From Mrakia gelida (taxonomy: Eukaryota > Basidiomycota > Tremellomycetes > Cystofilobasidiales > Mrakiaceae): 64,000 bases of DNA. Position 1 is the first letter of the stretch, and the number at the start of each line of letters is the position of its first letter. The position numbers and the translations under genes are program-made. The DNA lies in NCBI GenBank assembly GCA_024345305.1, contig BRON01000017.1, forward strand, positions 978,510 to 1,042,509, given 5' to 3'. This document shows, one piece after another, positions 21,714 to 33,800 of the stretch. Under the pieces are notes generated by a model. That model was not told the DNA's origin. It saw only the letters and a list, made by a program, of their open reading frames with translations, and searched no databases.

Positions 21714-24700
21714 TCAAACGATGCTGTGGCAACTCTTTCTCCTCTCCAACTCGAGATCTTGGGACCTCTGCTCCTCCATCCCTGCTTCCTGCCCGAACTC
21801 CTGCTCGAACTCGTCGACGGTTCGACGCGAATGGACGGAGTGGAATTCTTGAGGCGGCCTCGTCTTCTCCGCGTCGATGGGTGCGGGCGCGGATGCAGAA
21901 GGAGCTGATTTGCCGGTGGGAGAGAAGGAGGAGTAGGATCGAATCCTGCGAAGGAAGAGAAACGAGAGAGTCAGCTCGGACGCGTTGAAAGTTGCCCCGA
22001 GCGATGAAGACGAGGGCGACCTACTTTTCGCCGTAGTAGTAGAACACGAAGGGCATCGGGACGCATGCGAGTGAGAGGAAGGCGACTGGAAAGGGAAGCA
22101 GAAGGAGGTCACTTTGACACTCGAAGGATTCGGACGACGAAACGAACAGACTCACTGAGTGAAGAAGCCCACTGGAAGACGAAGAAGCGAGACGCGGTCA
22201 GTTGGGTTGGCCCTCACGAGAAAAAGAGAAGGAGAGGCCGACCTCGTTTCCTAGGTGGTGATACATGTAGGTCGAAAAGAGAGGGAAGACGGTGCCTGAA
22301 GGTCGCGAAGAAGAGCGAAGAAAGGACGCGATCAGTTGAAGTCGGTAACTTCTCCTTCTTCGGACAAACTCACCAAGTACCGATCTCATGACTGCATTGG
22401 CAGCCAACGCAGACGCAGCGTACATCAGGTAAGTGTCGATGAGGTATCCTGGAAGTAGGAGTACGAAAAAAGGGGTCAGCGACGAGATGCGTTCACTCGC
22501 GGAAGGATCGAGCCGCTGCTCACCGAGGACACTGGTGAAGACGAGGAGCATTCCACACCCGAAAGGAGCAGCGGCTAGAATAGGAGAGATCCAGTGGATG
22601 TTCGGACTTGAGGTCCAGGCGAACCTGAGAGAGAGGAAAGGACGAGGTTCAGTCTCGACGAGAGCTCGACGACGAGAAGGAAGAGGTCGAGACTCACCAG
22701 AACAGTCCGATCGGCAGCATCGGTGCTCCGATCATCGCGAACGGGAGTCTAGCCTCTGAAATGAAGGGAAGAAGAGGTCGGTTGAACCCTTTAAGAAACG
22801 AGCGAGGGAGGAGATGAGAACGAAGGGAGAAAGCGAACCAGGAGGAGCTCGACCGTTGGGAGAACGAGCGACGGCTCTGATGTAGATCTTGTTGTTGAGA
22901 GGAGCCAGAGCAGTGGCTGAAAATAAGGGGAGCGAGATAGGTGAGCTCAAGAAGTGGGGTGGATGAACCAAAGCAAAGAGGGAGACGCGACGACAAACCG
23001 AAAATCATTCCGCCTCCCAATCCGAGAAACGACAGCCCTCCAATCCCAGAGGACCAGCCTCTCCCTTGCTGGAAAACGATCGGAAAGGCCGTGAAGAAGA
23101 GGTAGAGGGTTCCGCTGAGGCGGACGATGGGAGGAGAGAGAGAGAAAGAGAACGAACGCGTCGGTTCAGAGGTCGATCGCTCGTCGTGGATTTCGAAGCT
23201 GAATTTGACTCACTAGACGATAGCGATGTAGATTGACAGGAGAAGCACGATAGGCTCTTTGAAGAGAAGTACGAAGGGTCGGATCATCTAAAAAAGGCGA
23301 ACAAAGCAAGTCAGTCGCGTCGAAGAAAAAAAGACACGAGACGACTCGAAAAGACACGAACGTTGATCTTGAAGACTTCCTTCTTGGTCATGGTGTTGGC
23401 TTTATCGAACTTCGAGATGTAGAAAGTCGATCCTCCAGATTCCTTCTCGAGTCGACGAGCTCTTGCTCGAAGGAGGGTGGGAGCGAAGCTGAGGGAGAAG
23501 AACGCGAGGAGAAGGACGGAGGTCAGCCAGCGAAAGATTGTTGAGTGCGAGAGGAAGAATCGGACGAACGTCTCGGGGATCGTGAAGAAGGTGAAGATGT
23601 AGGTAGCTGCAGCGAAGGCGAACATGACCCAGAATACGTTCCTGTCGGAAGAGAGTGCGAGACAGACGACCGATGGTCAGCGAACGATTGCGAGCTCGAA
23701 CGACGGCGCTCGGGTGTAGTTGAAGGGAAGAGGAGACTCACCTCCATCCGCTGGGAGCAGTAAATCCTCCAATGATGGGTCCGAGGACGGGCTGAACGAG
23801 GAGGGGGATGAGACAAGGGAGCGTCAATGGATCAGTCGAGACGCTCGCGAGGTCGAGAGAAACTCACCCCGAGGAAGGGAGCCAAAGCAAACAAAGCAGT
23901 TGCCAGACCACGCTCTTGAGCTGACCAGATATCCGCGATCTGCAAAGAGAGAAAAAGAGAACCCAAGTCAGTTGAGCTTCACGGCGAGAGTGTCGATGGA
24001 CTCCGCTCGACGCTTAGTGGGACTCACCACTCCTCCCGAGTTAGTCAGAGGAGCTGAGCCAAAGAAAGCTGCGAGAAATCGGGTGATCTGTCGGAACGAA
24101 GAAGGACCAACGGTAGTGTGAGCCTGCCTGTGAACGCGACGGACGAACGACTGAGGCGAGACAAGTCGCGATCACTCACGAGGATGGTCTGGATATTCTT
24201 GGGTGTTGCTCCTCCGATGTGAAAGAGAGTGAAGGGAGCGTAGGAAAGGATCTGAGGGAAACGAAGCAAGGTGAGGGAAAGCAAAATAACGTTTGAGCGT
24301 TCGAGAGAGGAGAGAGAGAGAGAGCTCACGAAAACGATCCTCCTCCCGTAGATCTCCGAGAGAGGAGCCCATATCAAGGGACCGGCACCGAATCCCAGGA
24401 CGAAGAGCTGGAGGAGGAAGCAAGGGAAGAAGGGAAAGGATCAGCTCGTGTTTGTCGTCTTCCCATCCCGCGCGGTGTTCGTTCCGTTTCGAACAAAGCG
24501 TTGAAGCGACGAGCTCACCGAGATTCCCAAAATCATGACCTCCTCGGACTTGACACTAAGAGCGGCAGCGATCTGAGTGATACCTCCAGAGTAGGCAGAT
24601 GAGGCAAAGGTCTGGAGGGTGCGAAATCGAAAACGAGAAGACGGTCAGTCGCGTACGAGAAGGGACAGGAAGGGAGAGAAGAGCGGAACTCATACTCACG

Positions 24701-25056
24701 ATGCAGAGGGTATCGAGAGCGATAGTCGCCGTGATGAACCACCTGTCGGACGAAGTAGAAAGGTCAGAATCTCCCCTGTCGCTCGGAAAGAAGGAAAATC
24801 ACGAGAGAGCTCACTTGAACGATTTCGACCAGGTGTAAGGATCAGCAGGATCGTTCTTAGACCATCCCACGACGTAGGGATCTTCCTTCGAGCCGGTTCC
24901 AGACATGAACTTGTCCTCTCGAAGAGGTTCGACCTTCGGAGGTGGTGAAGAAGGAGCGCCCGTGTCGACCGCGAGGGTGGGAGCTGGCGAAGCTGAGCGA
25001 GCCGGAGTGGGTTCAGGAGCCGTTGAGATGGTTCGGTGGGGAGTGGTTGGGTCCAT
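21714..25056 (-). CDS. MFS drug:H+ antiporter-type transporter (DHA1 family)
   Basis: The ATG at 25,056 begins MDPTTPHRTISTAPEPTP, a long hydrophilic N-terminus, then DPADPYTWSKSFKWFITA, where helix 1 starts. About fifteen short introns follow. Joined exons give ILGISLFVLGFGAGPLIW and APLSEIYGRRIVF, the loop 2-3 signature of major facilitators in its fungal DHA1 form, then FFGSAPLTNSGGVIADIW and FLGPVLGPIIGGF, the antiporter motif C. A long cytosolic loop (RARARRLEKESGGSTFY) separates the two halves, followed by IVLLLSIYIAIVYGTLY and later helices. The C-terminal tail is hydrophilic and ends RRKSCHSIV. The family exports drugs, polyamines or metabolites across the plasma membrane with proton exchange. 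The substrate is unknown, and no neighbouring biosynthetic cluster indicates one. Confidence 0.88.
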
Positions 25057-26306
25057 ACTGGAACGAGACGATGCTGCTTGTGCGTGTTGGAGAGGTGATG
25101 GAAGGAAGGAGGGAGGGAGGGACGACGACGAAGGATGTGGTTGAGGCTCGAAGCTGAATCGGTCGGGTTGCCCGTCACCACCCAGATCCCCTCGGTCAGG
25201 CCCCACTCACTAAGCCTTACCGAGGTCGGAAAGATGTTTGCAAATAGGAGCCGAAGTGGTGAGAGAGTGGGAAGCGGTCGTTGGCTGAGGAAGCAGCTAA
25301 AACGGCGACTCGATCCTGGAGGTGACGCCGTTACGACACAATCAGCAAAGGTTGCGAACTGTGCATGAATGGTTAGCGAGGGCGCTATATATAGCACATC
25401 CGAACCCTCGCTGCAGTCATCCCGCCGAAGGAGGGGACGAAGGCGAGCAAAGGACGAAAGAGGGAAGGAAGTGATCAGCTCGACGCGGGATCCAAAGGGG
25501 AGGAGTCTCGTCGTCGTCGTCTTATACTTAGAAAATCGAGGGCCAACGATGGGTGCCGATGTCCAGTCGATAGGGCGATCAAAGCTTCGTGCGATGATTA
25601 GGTAGAGATAGGCTCAGACGGTCTGGACAGGGGGGGAATGGGACGTTCGGTTCAGCTCGAGCTTCGTTGGTCTCCTTCCCTCCTTCCCTTCTTCGAGCGT
25701 CCTTCACGAGTCAAATCAAACTTACCGCGAACCCTTTCTACCAGGACCTCGGGACCTGGATAGAGAAGCGAGAATTTTCCAGAGGAAAGAACGACGAAAA
25801 GGGGAGGGAAAGGAGGGATGGCCGTCGAAAGCGAAGAAGAGGTGAGCTCGACGTTCCTCTTCAAACCGCCAGCATCGTCGCCACGTCAACATCTCCCGCT
25901 CTCCTTTCGACTCGGATCGTGGCCCGCCTTATCATCCGGTAGCATAGCATACATCGTGAGTGGGTTTTCTTCTCCAAGGGTGTCTTCTAGTGGTCGGTGG
26001 AGGAGGACGAAGGGGAAGGAACGCGGACCTGTTGAGCTCAGGGAGAAGGGGCAACGAACCCCTCTACAGGGACATCCAGAGCGTTTCTTGGCTCGGAAAG
26101 TCTCGGAGGGGCGAACGGTATACATTCTCGTCTCCGGGCAATCCAGAGCTGCTTGGATGGAGGGCGTGGGAGGGGAAGGAACGAGCTCAGACCGAACCCA
26201 AACACCCGCTCTTTGTTGAGCTTCACACCCTTCTCTTCTTCGAGTTGACTTCCTCCGCTTTTCTTCCCCTTTTACCCCTCAAGACATCTCTCTCCCCTCT
26301 CTCAGC
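25057..26306. other. Divergent promoter region between the MFS gene and SWC5
   Basis: About 1.25 kb between divergent genes. It holds a palindromic TATA element (25,384-25,395). Short frames overlap both strands and are not convincing. Confidence 0.5.
25384..25395. promoter_or_regulatory. Palindromic TATA element
   Basis: GCTATATATAGC, a perfect 12-bp palindrome about 330 bases upstream of the MFS transporter start. Because it is symmetric it could serve either direction; the MFS gene is the nearer one. Confidence 0.45.
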
Positions 26307-27341
26307 ATGGCTCCTCCTCCCCCTCCAGCAACTCTTTTCTCAGCAGACCTCCCCTCGGACGACGAAGCAGACGACGAAGACTTCACTCCTCCCTCCCCTA
26401 CCTCCTCAACCACCTCCTCCAATGCTCCCTCCTCCAAGAAGAAACGAAAACTCTCTCACTCCCCACCGCCAACAACATCGGAATTCTTAGTTCCTGAAGC
26501 GTTTAGCTACGCGGACCTGGTGGCTTCAGCAGAGCAGGTGGAGAAGAGTGGGAGTGGTGAGCTTGGAGAGGAGTCAAAGCAGGTTGAGGTCAAGATGGTC
26601 AAGATCACGGTCGAGAGGAAGTTTGCTGGGGAGGTCGTCCTGTGAGTACATTTTGTCCTTCTCTGGTGTCTATAGCTGAGGGTGTGTGAGGCGAAGCGAT
26701 CTCGTAGGTTGCAGCAGGAGGCTGTTGAGCTGACGTCTCGTTTCCTCTGCGCTCTCTCCTCCTCCAGCGTCGAGCTTGACGTTCCTGAGACCTCTCCCGA
26801 AGCTCAAGCCTTCTTCGCCGCCTCTTCCACCACTCTCAAACCAGCACCCATCCCATCCACCATCCCTCCTCCGATCCCAGATCCATCTTCAAGCTCAGCC
26901 GCACCTCTACCTCTCTCCACCTCCTCAGCAACCACGTCCAATCCTCCAGCTCCTCCTCCTCCTCCGCCAGCACGAGCTCCACCCCGGAAGAGACGAACTT
27001 CAGCACTCGAAACAGCCTCAGCAGCACCCAAACTCAAGAAGATGACAACCCTGGAGAAGGTCAGTAGCTCCCTCTGTCTCGTCTCGTCTCGCGCCGCACC
27101 TCCCTCGCGCGTCTGACTCGTCGCTGACCTTCTTCCTCTTCGCTCTTCCTTCTCCCAGTCCGCGATCGACTGGAAAGCCGCGTCCTCCCAACTCGACGAA
27201 GCCGAACGAGACGAGCTGGAACGAAATCGAAGGAAGGGAGGTGCTGGGTTCCTGGAGAAGATGGATTTCCTGGGTCGAGTCGGAGAGAGGGTCGAGGGAG
27301 GATCGTCTGCTGCTGCTCAGGGGAGGAGAGGAGGAACGTGA
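26307..27341 (+). CDS. SWC5: SWR1-complex subunit Swc5 / BCNT (CFDP1) family
   Basis: Three exons, 26,307-26,641, 26,768-27,059 and 27,159-27,341, join in phase to a protein of about 269 aa. The N-terminus is acidic and disordered (DLPSDDEADDEDF), with a basic patch KKKRKLS that looks like a nuclear localisation signal. The middle is Pro/Ser-rich. The C-terminus holds the BCNT domain: KKMTTLEKSAIDWK, an acidic/basic helix, then GGAGFLEKMDFLGRV, matching the family signature. Swc5 is part of the SWR1 remodeller that exchanges H2A for H2A.Z in nucleosomes. The domain match is strong and the architecture (acidic N-terminus, BCNT C-terminus) is as expected. Confidence 0.9.
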
Positions 27342-27560
27342 ATGACAGCTAGCAAACAAATACTATCTAGCGCAGTCAGTAGCAGGAAAGTGAGGGAAAG
27401 ACACTATTTTTCGGTCGCGAAGGAGCCAAACAGACGCTCGTGATGATGAGGCTTTCGTGAGGAAGGGGGTCGAGCTTTCCCAAACGTCGACGACCTTACC
27501 TCTCCTTCCCTTCTCCCCTCCCTTCCCCTCTCTCCCTCGTTCCTTCACCAAGTGCTGGTG

Positions 27561-30221
27561 ATGGTCTCTTTCCCTCTACCACGGTCTTCGCTCTTCTTCT
27601 CTTCTCTCCTTTCCCTCTCAAAAACCAGCAGTAGCAGCGCCTCAGCCTGCTCCTCCTCCTTCCTCCCTCCTCCTCCACGCCCTCGTCGTCCAACACCCTT
27701 CCCTCCCTCTCATCGTCGACCCTTCTCTACCACCCCCCACCTCTGCTTCCCCAACCCTCTACCACCCTCTCCACCCCTGCCACCACCCAAACCTCCCCTC
27801 CAACGACGTCGGAAAGCGGACGATCCCTCCTCCCCTCCTTACTGGCCTCCCAAAATCGCCGAAGCGAGAGCAGAGTACGAGTCCGTCATTGAGAAATGGG
27901 CATTCCCAGGGACGAGGAAGGATGCAAATTTGGAGCTGAGGTGTGAGTCACTGCCGTACGAACTCAGGGACGGGGAAAGGGGAGGGGAGGGAGAGGAGAG
28001 GAGAGAAGGGAGTCGAGAGCTGAAGCTGACCTCGACCCGGAGGGTTCGTTCTTTTCGTTAGGCACCATCTTTGATCAAAAAGGAGAAGTCAGTCAGAGGA
28101 CTTATAGGAAGGCTCATTTGTGTGCAGAGAACGGGTTGGATGTGAGTCGAGTACGCGATCTTTCAGGGAAGGGGAAGGGGAGGAGGGAGGGGAAGGGAGG
28201 AGAGAAGCTCACCATGTCCTTCCTTCTTTGCCCTCCCTTCCTCGCCACCTCCTCTCCCCCTTTACCACCACCTCTCAACTCCCACTCCATCCACCCCCTC
28301 CCCCCTTCCACCCACCACCCACCCCCCACCCGCCCACTCCCAGCCCCGAGATCTCCGTCGCGTAGACTCCACGACTCCGAACCTCGTCCCGACCATCCTC
28401 GTTCGGAAACACACCATCCTCGCTACCGTCCTCCACATCCGATGTCTCGTCAAGGCGGATCAGGTCATCATCTTCGATACCGTTGGAACCAAGGACTCGA
28501 AGTTACAGAGTGGTTTTATCGCTCATTTGACGGTGAGTCTGAGGAGGAGGGGAGGGAGAGGAGGGGAGAGAGGAGGGTTGAGCTCGAGCTGACCCGTTCG
28601 TTCATTGCGTTTTGTTCGGGAAGACGAATTTGAGGTTGAGGAACAGCGATGTGCCTTATGAGTTCAGGTGAGTAGTCCCTTTTTCTCGTGCTCGATTCGA
28701 ACAGACGAGACGAGACGAGCGAAGCTCACCCTCTCCTCCCTCCCTCCCCTCGCGCTCTCTTGTGTTGATCCTCAGAGCTCTGGAATCAGTCCTCGTCTCG
28801 GTATGCGGAGCTCTGGAAGCTGAGATGACTTATACTCGGTACGCCCATCTCTCCATATCCTTCGATCTGACCTCGCTTCAAGTACCGAGCGAGACGTAGC
28901 GGCTGATCGTTCGTTTTACCCTTCGTCGCGTCTCCAGCAAAATCGTCAACGACCTTCTCGCCGAACTGGAAGACAACATCACCCGAGAGAAGCTTCGCTC
29001 GTTACTGCATCACTCGAGGAGACTCACAGGGTTCAACAACCGAGCGACGGGTGTGATGGAGTGTATCGAGGAGGTGTTGGAGAATGGTACGTCCACGTCG
29101 CACTTCGCGTCTCTTTCGACTTCGCGATGCTCATTCCTCGAACAAAACCGGTTGACACGCTTTCCTTTGACCCTTTCGTGCTCAGACGAAGACATGGTAG
29201 CCATGTACCTCGCCGATCAACGGACGCGACCTCTCGGAACGCCTCAGAGGGAGGAGAAGGACCACGGGGAGATTGAGATCTTGCTCGAGAGTGTGCAGAG
29301 GCAGGTGGAGGAGATTGTGAATGAGGTGGAGACGACGGTGGTGAGTCTTGACCATCCTTTCCCCCTTTCCACGTTGTCGAGTTTCGGGTAGGGGGCGACG
29401 TTGAAGGAGAGAGAAGGCGAGGACTGACGACGACTCGTGGTTTACTTGCGCTTTGGCGCGACGACAGACGAACGTTCAATCGACTCAGGAGATTGTGGAG
29501 CTCATTCTCGATGCGAATCGAAACAAGCTGTTAGGGTTGGATCTTCAGGTGAGTGCTTCTGCTTTTCCTTGGGTCCGTCCTTCGTTGAGACCGAATCGAC
29601 GCGTCGAAACGAGTGCTCGAAAACTGACGCGCCCTCTCCTCGTCTGCTTCATCCCCTTCTCCAGGTCTCCATCGCGACTCTAGGAGTCGGATCCTCAGCT
29701 CTCGTCGCTGGTCTCTTCGGAATGAATGTACGTCGAACTCCTCTTCCCATCGTTCGCCTGCTCGTCCTCGCGTCTGCAACCCAAACCGAAACTCACTCCC
29801 ACTCTCCTTCCCTTCCCTCCCCTTTCCACCCCACCTCTCCTCCCACCCCTCCTCACCCATCACCCAGCTTCAAACCCACTACGAATCCGACCCCTTCGCT
29901 TGGTATTTCATCTCCCTCTTCGCCATCTCCTTCGCCTATCTCCTCACCTACCTAGGCTTCCGTCGCCTCCGCTCCGTCATGAAGATCGGCCTTGGGAACT
30001 CTGCCAAAATCGCAGAAACAGAGTTCAGATGGCTGGATAGGATATCGGGTGGAAGTCCAGTGCATTCGGCGAATGCGGCTGGTCTTGGGGGTGGGTCGGG
30101 AGGAGGAGGGACGGGGATGTTGGGTCTTGGAGGTGGGGGGATGGGAGGGAACGGGAAGGGTGGGAAGGGAGGTGGGGGGAGGGGAGCGAAGGGAGGGAAG
30201 TGGAAGGGGGTGGGGATGTAG
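27561..30221 (+). CDS. MRS2: Mitochondrial Mg2+ channel of the CorA/MRS2 family
   Basis: The ATG at 27,561 opens a Ser/Pro/Arg-rich, acid-poor N-terminus (MVSFPLPRSSLFFSSLLS...RRPFSTT) that looks like a mitochondrial presequence. Joined exons give PRDLRRVDS, ILVRKHTILATVLHIR and VIIFDT, characteristic of MRS2 N-domains. Long helices follow (FRALESVLVSVCGALEAEM, REKLRSLLHHSRRLTGFN), then NRNKLLGLDLQVSIATLGVG, and the pore motif GMN at 29,719-29,727 right at an exon end. The second helix reads FISLFAISFAYLLTYLGF. The family forms pentameric channels importing magnesium through the inner membrane. The last about 50 residues are unusually glycine-rich (GLGGGSGGGG repeats, ending GKWKGVGM). About ten introns are present. 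Confidence 0.92.
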
Positions 30222-30839
30222 AGAGAGGGGATCTGTGTTGAATCGTTGTTTCTGGTGATGATGTTGTATCTGCGTTTGTGTTTCGCATTTTTCCCCTCTC
30301 TGTTCGTTCTTTTCGACGAGTGTTTTTTGGTTCTTCGGTTTCGAGCTTAGATGATAGACGATCTTTGAATGCCACACCCTTTCTCGCCTACGCTCTTCCA
30401 TCGCCTCTGAGGAAGAAAGAAGCCAGCGAGCGAGCAACCGTCGAGGGCTCGACCCGTCGACGGTCTTTGGACGACACGAGCTTGCGAGCCCGAAGGACGA
30501 GAGCGAAGATGAGGGGTTCATCATCAAGATCTTCTAGAAAAACAGTTCTACTTCGAGACGGCCAGCGGGAGAGGAAGAGACGGACGTGTCGACTACTAGA
30601 GCAACGAGAGAGCGGCGGACGCAAAAACGCGATTGAAAGGGTTCGACGGACCGAAAGCGAGATACAAGGAGGGCGAGAGCGAGGTAGAGAGAGACAACGA
30701 CATTCAAAAGAGAGGGCGGGTATGCTAGTATGGAGGGGAGGTATCGAACGAGAAGAGGGAAGGGGGTATCGAACCAGCGAAGAACACGAACGACACATAA
30801 CGAAATTAAGGGCAGGGATTGAGGGAGTTTAGTTTTCGG
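30222..30839. other. Convergent intergenic region
   Basis: About 620 bases between MRS2 (+) and the retrotransposon-split gene (-). Purine-rich with many GAGAG words and no supported gene. Confidence 0.45.
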
Positions 30840-33800
30840 CTAGGCAAGACCCCACCTCCCTCGTATATATGCCCACCACTCCGAGATCTCAGGATGGCGT
30901 AACGAAAAGTTGTCGAGCTCTTCGGTGCGTGTTGGGTCGACTGCCCCCAATCAAAATGCAAACGAAACGAACCGAAGGTCAGTTCAATTCGACGCGTTTC
31001 GTCTTTGTCCCGTCCCTCTACCAAGAGAAGATGAGCCGAACGGACCACTCACTATAATCCGCATAATTAACCACCAACCAACAGACCTCCTCGGGTTTCA
31101 CATCGTCTTCCCTTCGAAGCGTCGCGCGCAGGTATTCGGTGACGGAGAGGAAGAGGATCCCTCGGAGCTCGAGGAGGGTGGAGGGACGGTTAAGGTCGGT
31201 GGAGAAGAAGAGTTCGCGGGGACCGTATCTGGTGGGTGGGCGGGTGGGTGGGTGGGTGATGGTGGTAGGGTGGGGGGGAGGGAGGGAGGGAGGGGAGGCA
31301 GGCGAGGCGAAGTCAGATTTCGTTTGGTGCGACTCGACAGACAAAATAAAGAAAACGAGTTGGGAAAGGGTAGACTCACTCTCCAGCAGCGAAAACGTCT
31401 ATGCGAACCATCTCGTTGGATTGAGCTTCATCCATCGAAAAAGAAACGCCCAGCTGAGGGTCAGCTTCGATTCGATTCGATTCGATTCGACGCGTCCCTT
31501 TCCTCTCTTCTTGTGAGGATCGAGCGAGGAGCGGGGATGGCGAGGGAACGTGAGCGACGCGACGAAGAGAAGTCAGGTGCTTATCGAGGAACGAGGACGA
31601 GGTATGATCCAAAGGTGATTCAAGATAGAGGTTAGAAAGTGAAAAGCGAGGCGAACATATTTAAGGGAGGCGAAGCGATCAAAGGGAAGAAAGAACAAAA
31701 GACTTTGAAGGCTGAAACGATAACAGGGGAAGAGTTATGAACAAAGGGACAAAGGCAGAACGCGTAGCTGAGAACAAAGGACTAGTAGCGGTGAAAGGGA
31801 AGTAGGGGGAAGAAAGGGAAAGAGTAAGGGAGAGTGAAACAAGAAGGAGCTGAAACCTGATTCCCTGACATAATCCCCCATCTAAGACGCGAAGGTCTCT
31901 CGAGCGTCTAAGAACCTTTCCTAGGGCGAGCATCCTTGTGAGAGCGAAGATAAGAGTTGAGAACTCGAAGTCGAGCAAGTCCGTTGGCCGGTTCCCAAGT
32001 GTCGTCGAAATCTTGATATCCTTCCCAGTGAACGAGGTAGTAGGTTCCGTCAGGACGATGTTCGTGAGCGAGGATCCGTTCCGGGATGAAGTGTTCCTGG
32101 GATTCGAATTCAATGATGGGGGGAGGATCCTGATGCTGATCGTGGAGGCCGGGAGAGTAAGGGAGGAGGAGCGAGACGTGGAAGACGGGATGAATTTGGA
32201 GGGTAGGGGGAAGGTCCAGGACGAAGGTGATTGGGGACAGTTTCTTGACAATGGGGAAGGGACCGAGATTTCGTGCGTCGAGCTTGAACGAGGGCCGAGC
32301 GGTGGAGATGTTTCTGGAGTTGAGCCAAACGAGATCCCCGACGTTGAAGAGGTCGACCTCCTTTCCATCCTTGTCGCGTCGAATTGGAGCCCGATGTTTC
32401 CGATCGTAGTACTGTTTTTGGAGGTCTTGCGCGTGGATGATTGAGTGGTGGATAGAGGAGTGGACTTTGGCGAGAGCGAGGATTTCGGTGTTGGCGGCGG
32501 GGTTGTAAGAGGTTGCGGTGAGGAGGAAGTCGGAGGGAGCCAAAGGATGGTAACCATGATCCGCGAAGAAGGGAGATTCGAGGGTGGTGGCCGAGCGAGA
32601 GTTGTTGAGAGCGAAGGCGCATGTTGGGAGGAGTCCGGACCAGTTCGATTGGTTGTAGTCGCAAAACATCCGAAGGTAAGTTTCCGTTGCTTGATTCGTC
32701 TTTTCCGTTTGGCCGTTTCCTTGAGGGTGGAACGCCGTAGTAAAGTGAGGACGAACGCCGAGGAGTTGGATGAAGGAGGTGAAGAAGGAGGAGGTGAAGG
32801 TAGTTCCGCGATCCGAGAGGATGTCTGTTTGAAGACCGTGATGAGCGACGACGTGGTTAAGGTACATTTTGGCGAGATCCGACGCGTTGAATCCATCTTC
32901 CTTATAAGGGACGAGGACGACCATCTTGGAGAAGCGATCGACGAAGACCTGAATGCAGTCGAATCCGTTGGAGAGAGGGAGCTTGACGATTCCGTCCATC
33001 GAAATTTGGCGCCAGGGAGCAAGTGGAGGAGGGATAGGTTGGAGGAGGCCGAGGGGGAGTTGTCGCGAGGGTTTGTTTCGAGCGCAGGTATCACAACCCG
33101 CGACGTAGGTTCCGACGAAATCCGAGTCCAGAGGGAAGATGAAGGATCGTCGAAGGAGGTCGTGCGTCTTGGTTCGTCCGAGGTGACCAGCAAGGAGGGT
33201 GTTGTGGCAGGAGCGAACGATGTCGAGGCGAAGTTGGTGATCGTTGGGTACTCGGATGAGTTCCTTGAAGAGGATGAGGTCGAGGGTTGGGTGGAGTGAG
33301 AAGTCTCGGAGGAGGATGAAGTTGTCGTATTCTAGAGGGAGCGTCGGGTTCCGGAGGAGCTGTCCGATTTCGTCGAGCGAAGGGTCGAGGGAAGTAGCGC
33401 GACGAATGCGTCCGACAAGGTCGGGATCCGGATCGGCAGGTTGAGGGTCGAGGGAGGGAGCGAGGATCGAGGGAGGAGGTTGAGGTTCAGGGACGAGGGA
33501 GGGAGCGAGGATCGAGGGAGGAGGTTGAGGGCCGAGGGAGGGAGCGAGGATTGAGGGAGGAGGTTGAGATGCAGGGACGAGGGAGGGAGCGAGGATCGAG
33601 GGAGGAGGTTGAGGTGCAGGGTCGAGGGAGGGAGCGAGGATCGAGGGAGGAGGTTGAGGTTGTTGAGGTTTCGAGAGTGAAAGGCGAGTGGATGTTCGGA
33701 TTGGCCGAGAGCCTTGAGCAATAGATAGATGTGGAGGAGTGTTGATAGCCGGGGTAAGGTTGACGAAGGGTTCCGAGGGAGGATGGGGAGGAGCGACGAG

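Noticed and set aside
30730..30790. Possible tRNA 3' half (GGTTCGATACC on the minus strand)
   Set aside because: No matching A box, anticodon arm or acceptor stem could be drawn.
31463..31492. GATTC pentamer repeats near the chromovirus
   Set aside because: A short simple repeat within the host intron, insufficient as a separate feature.
32445..33299. 284-codon plus-strand frame inside the chromovirus
   Set aside because: It lies opposite the integrase region and shows no family resemblance.
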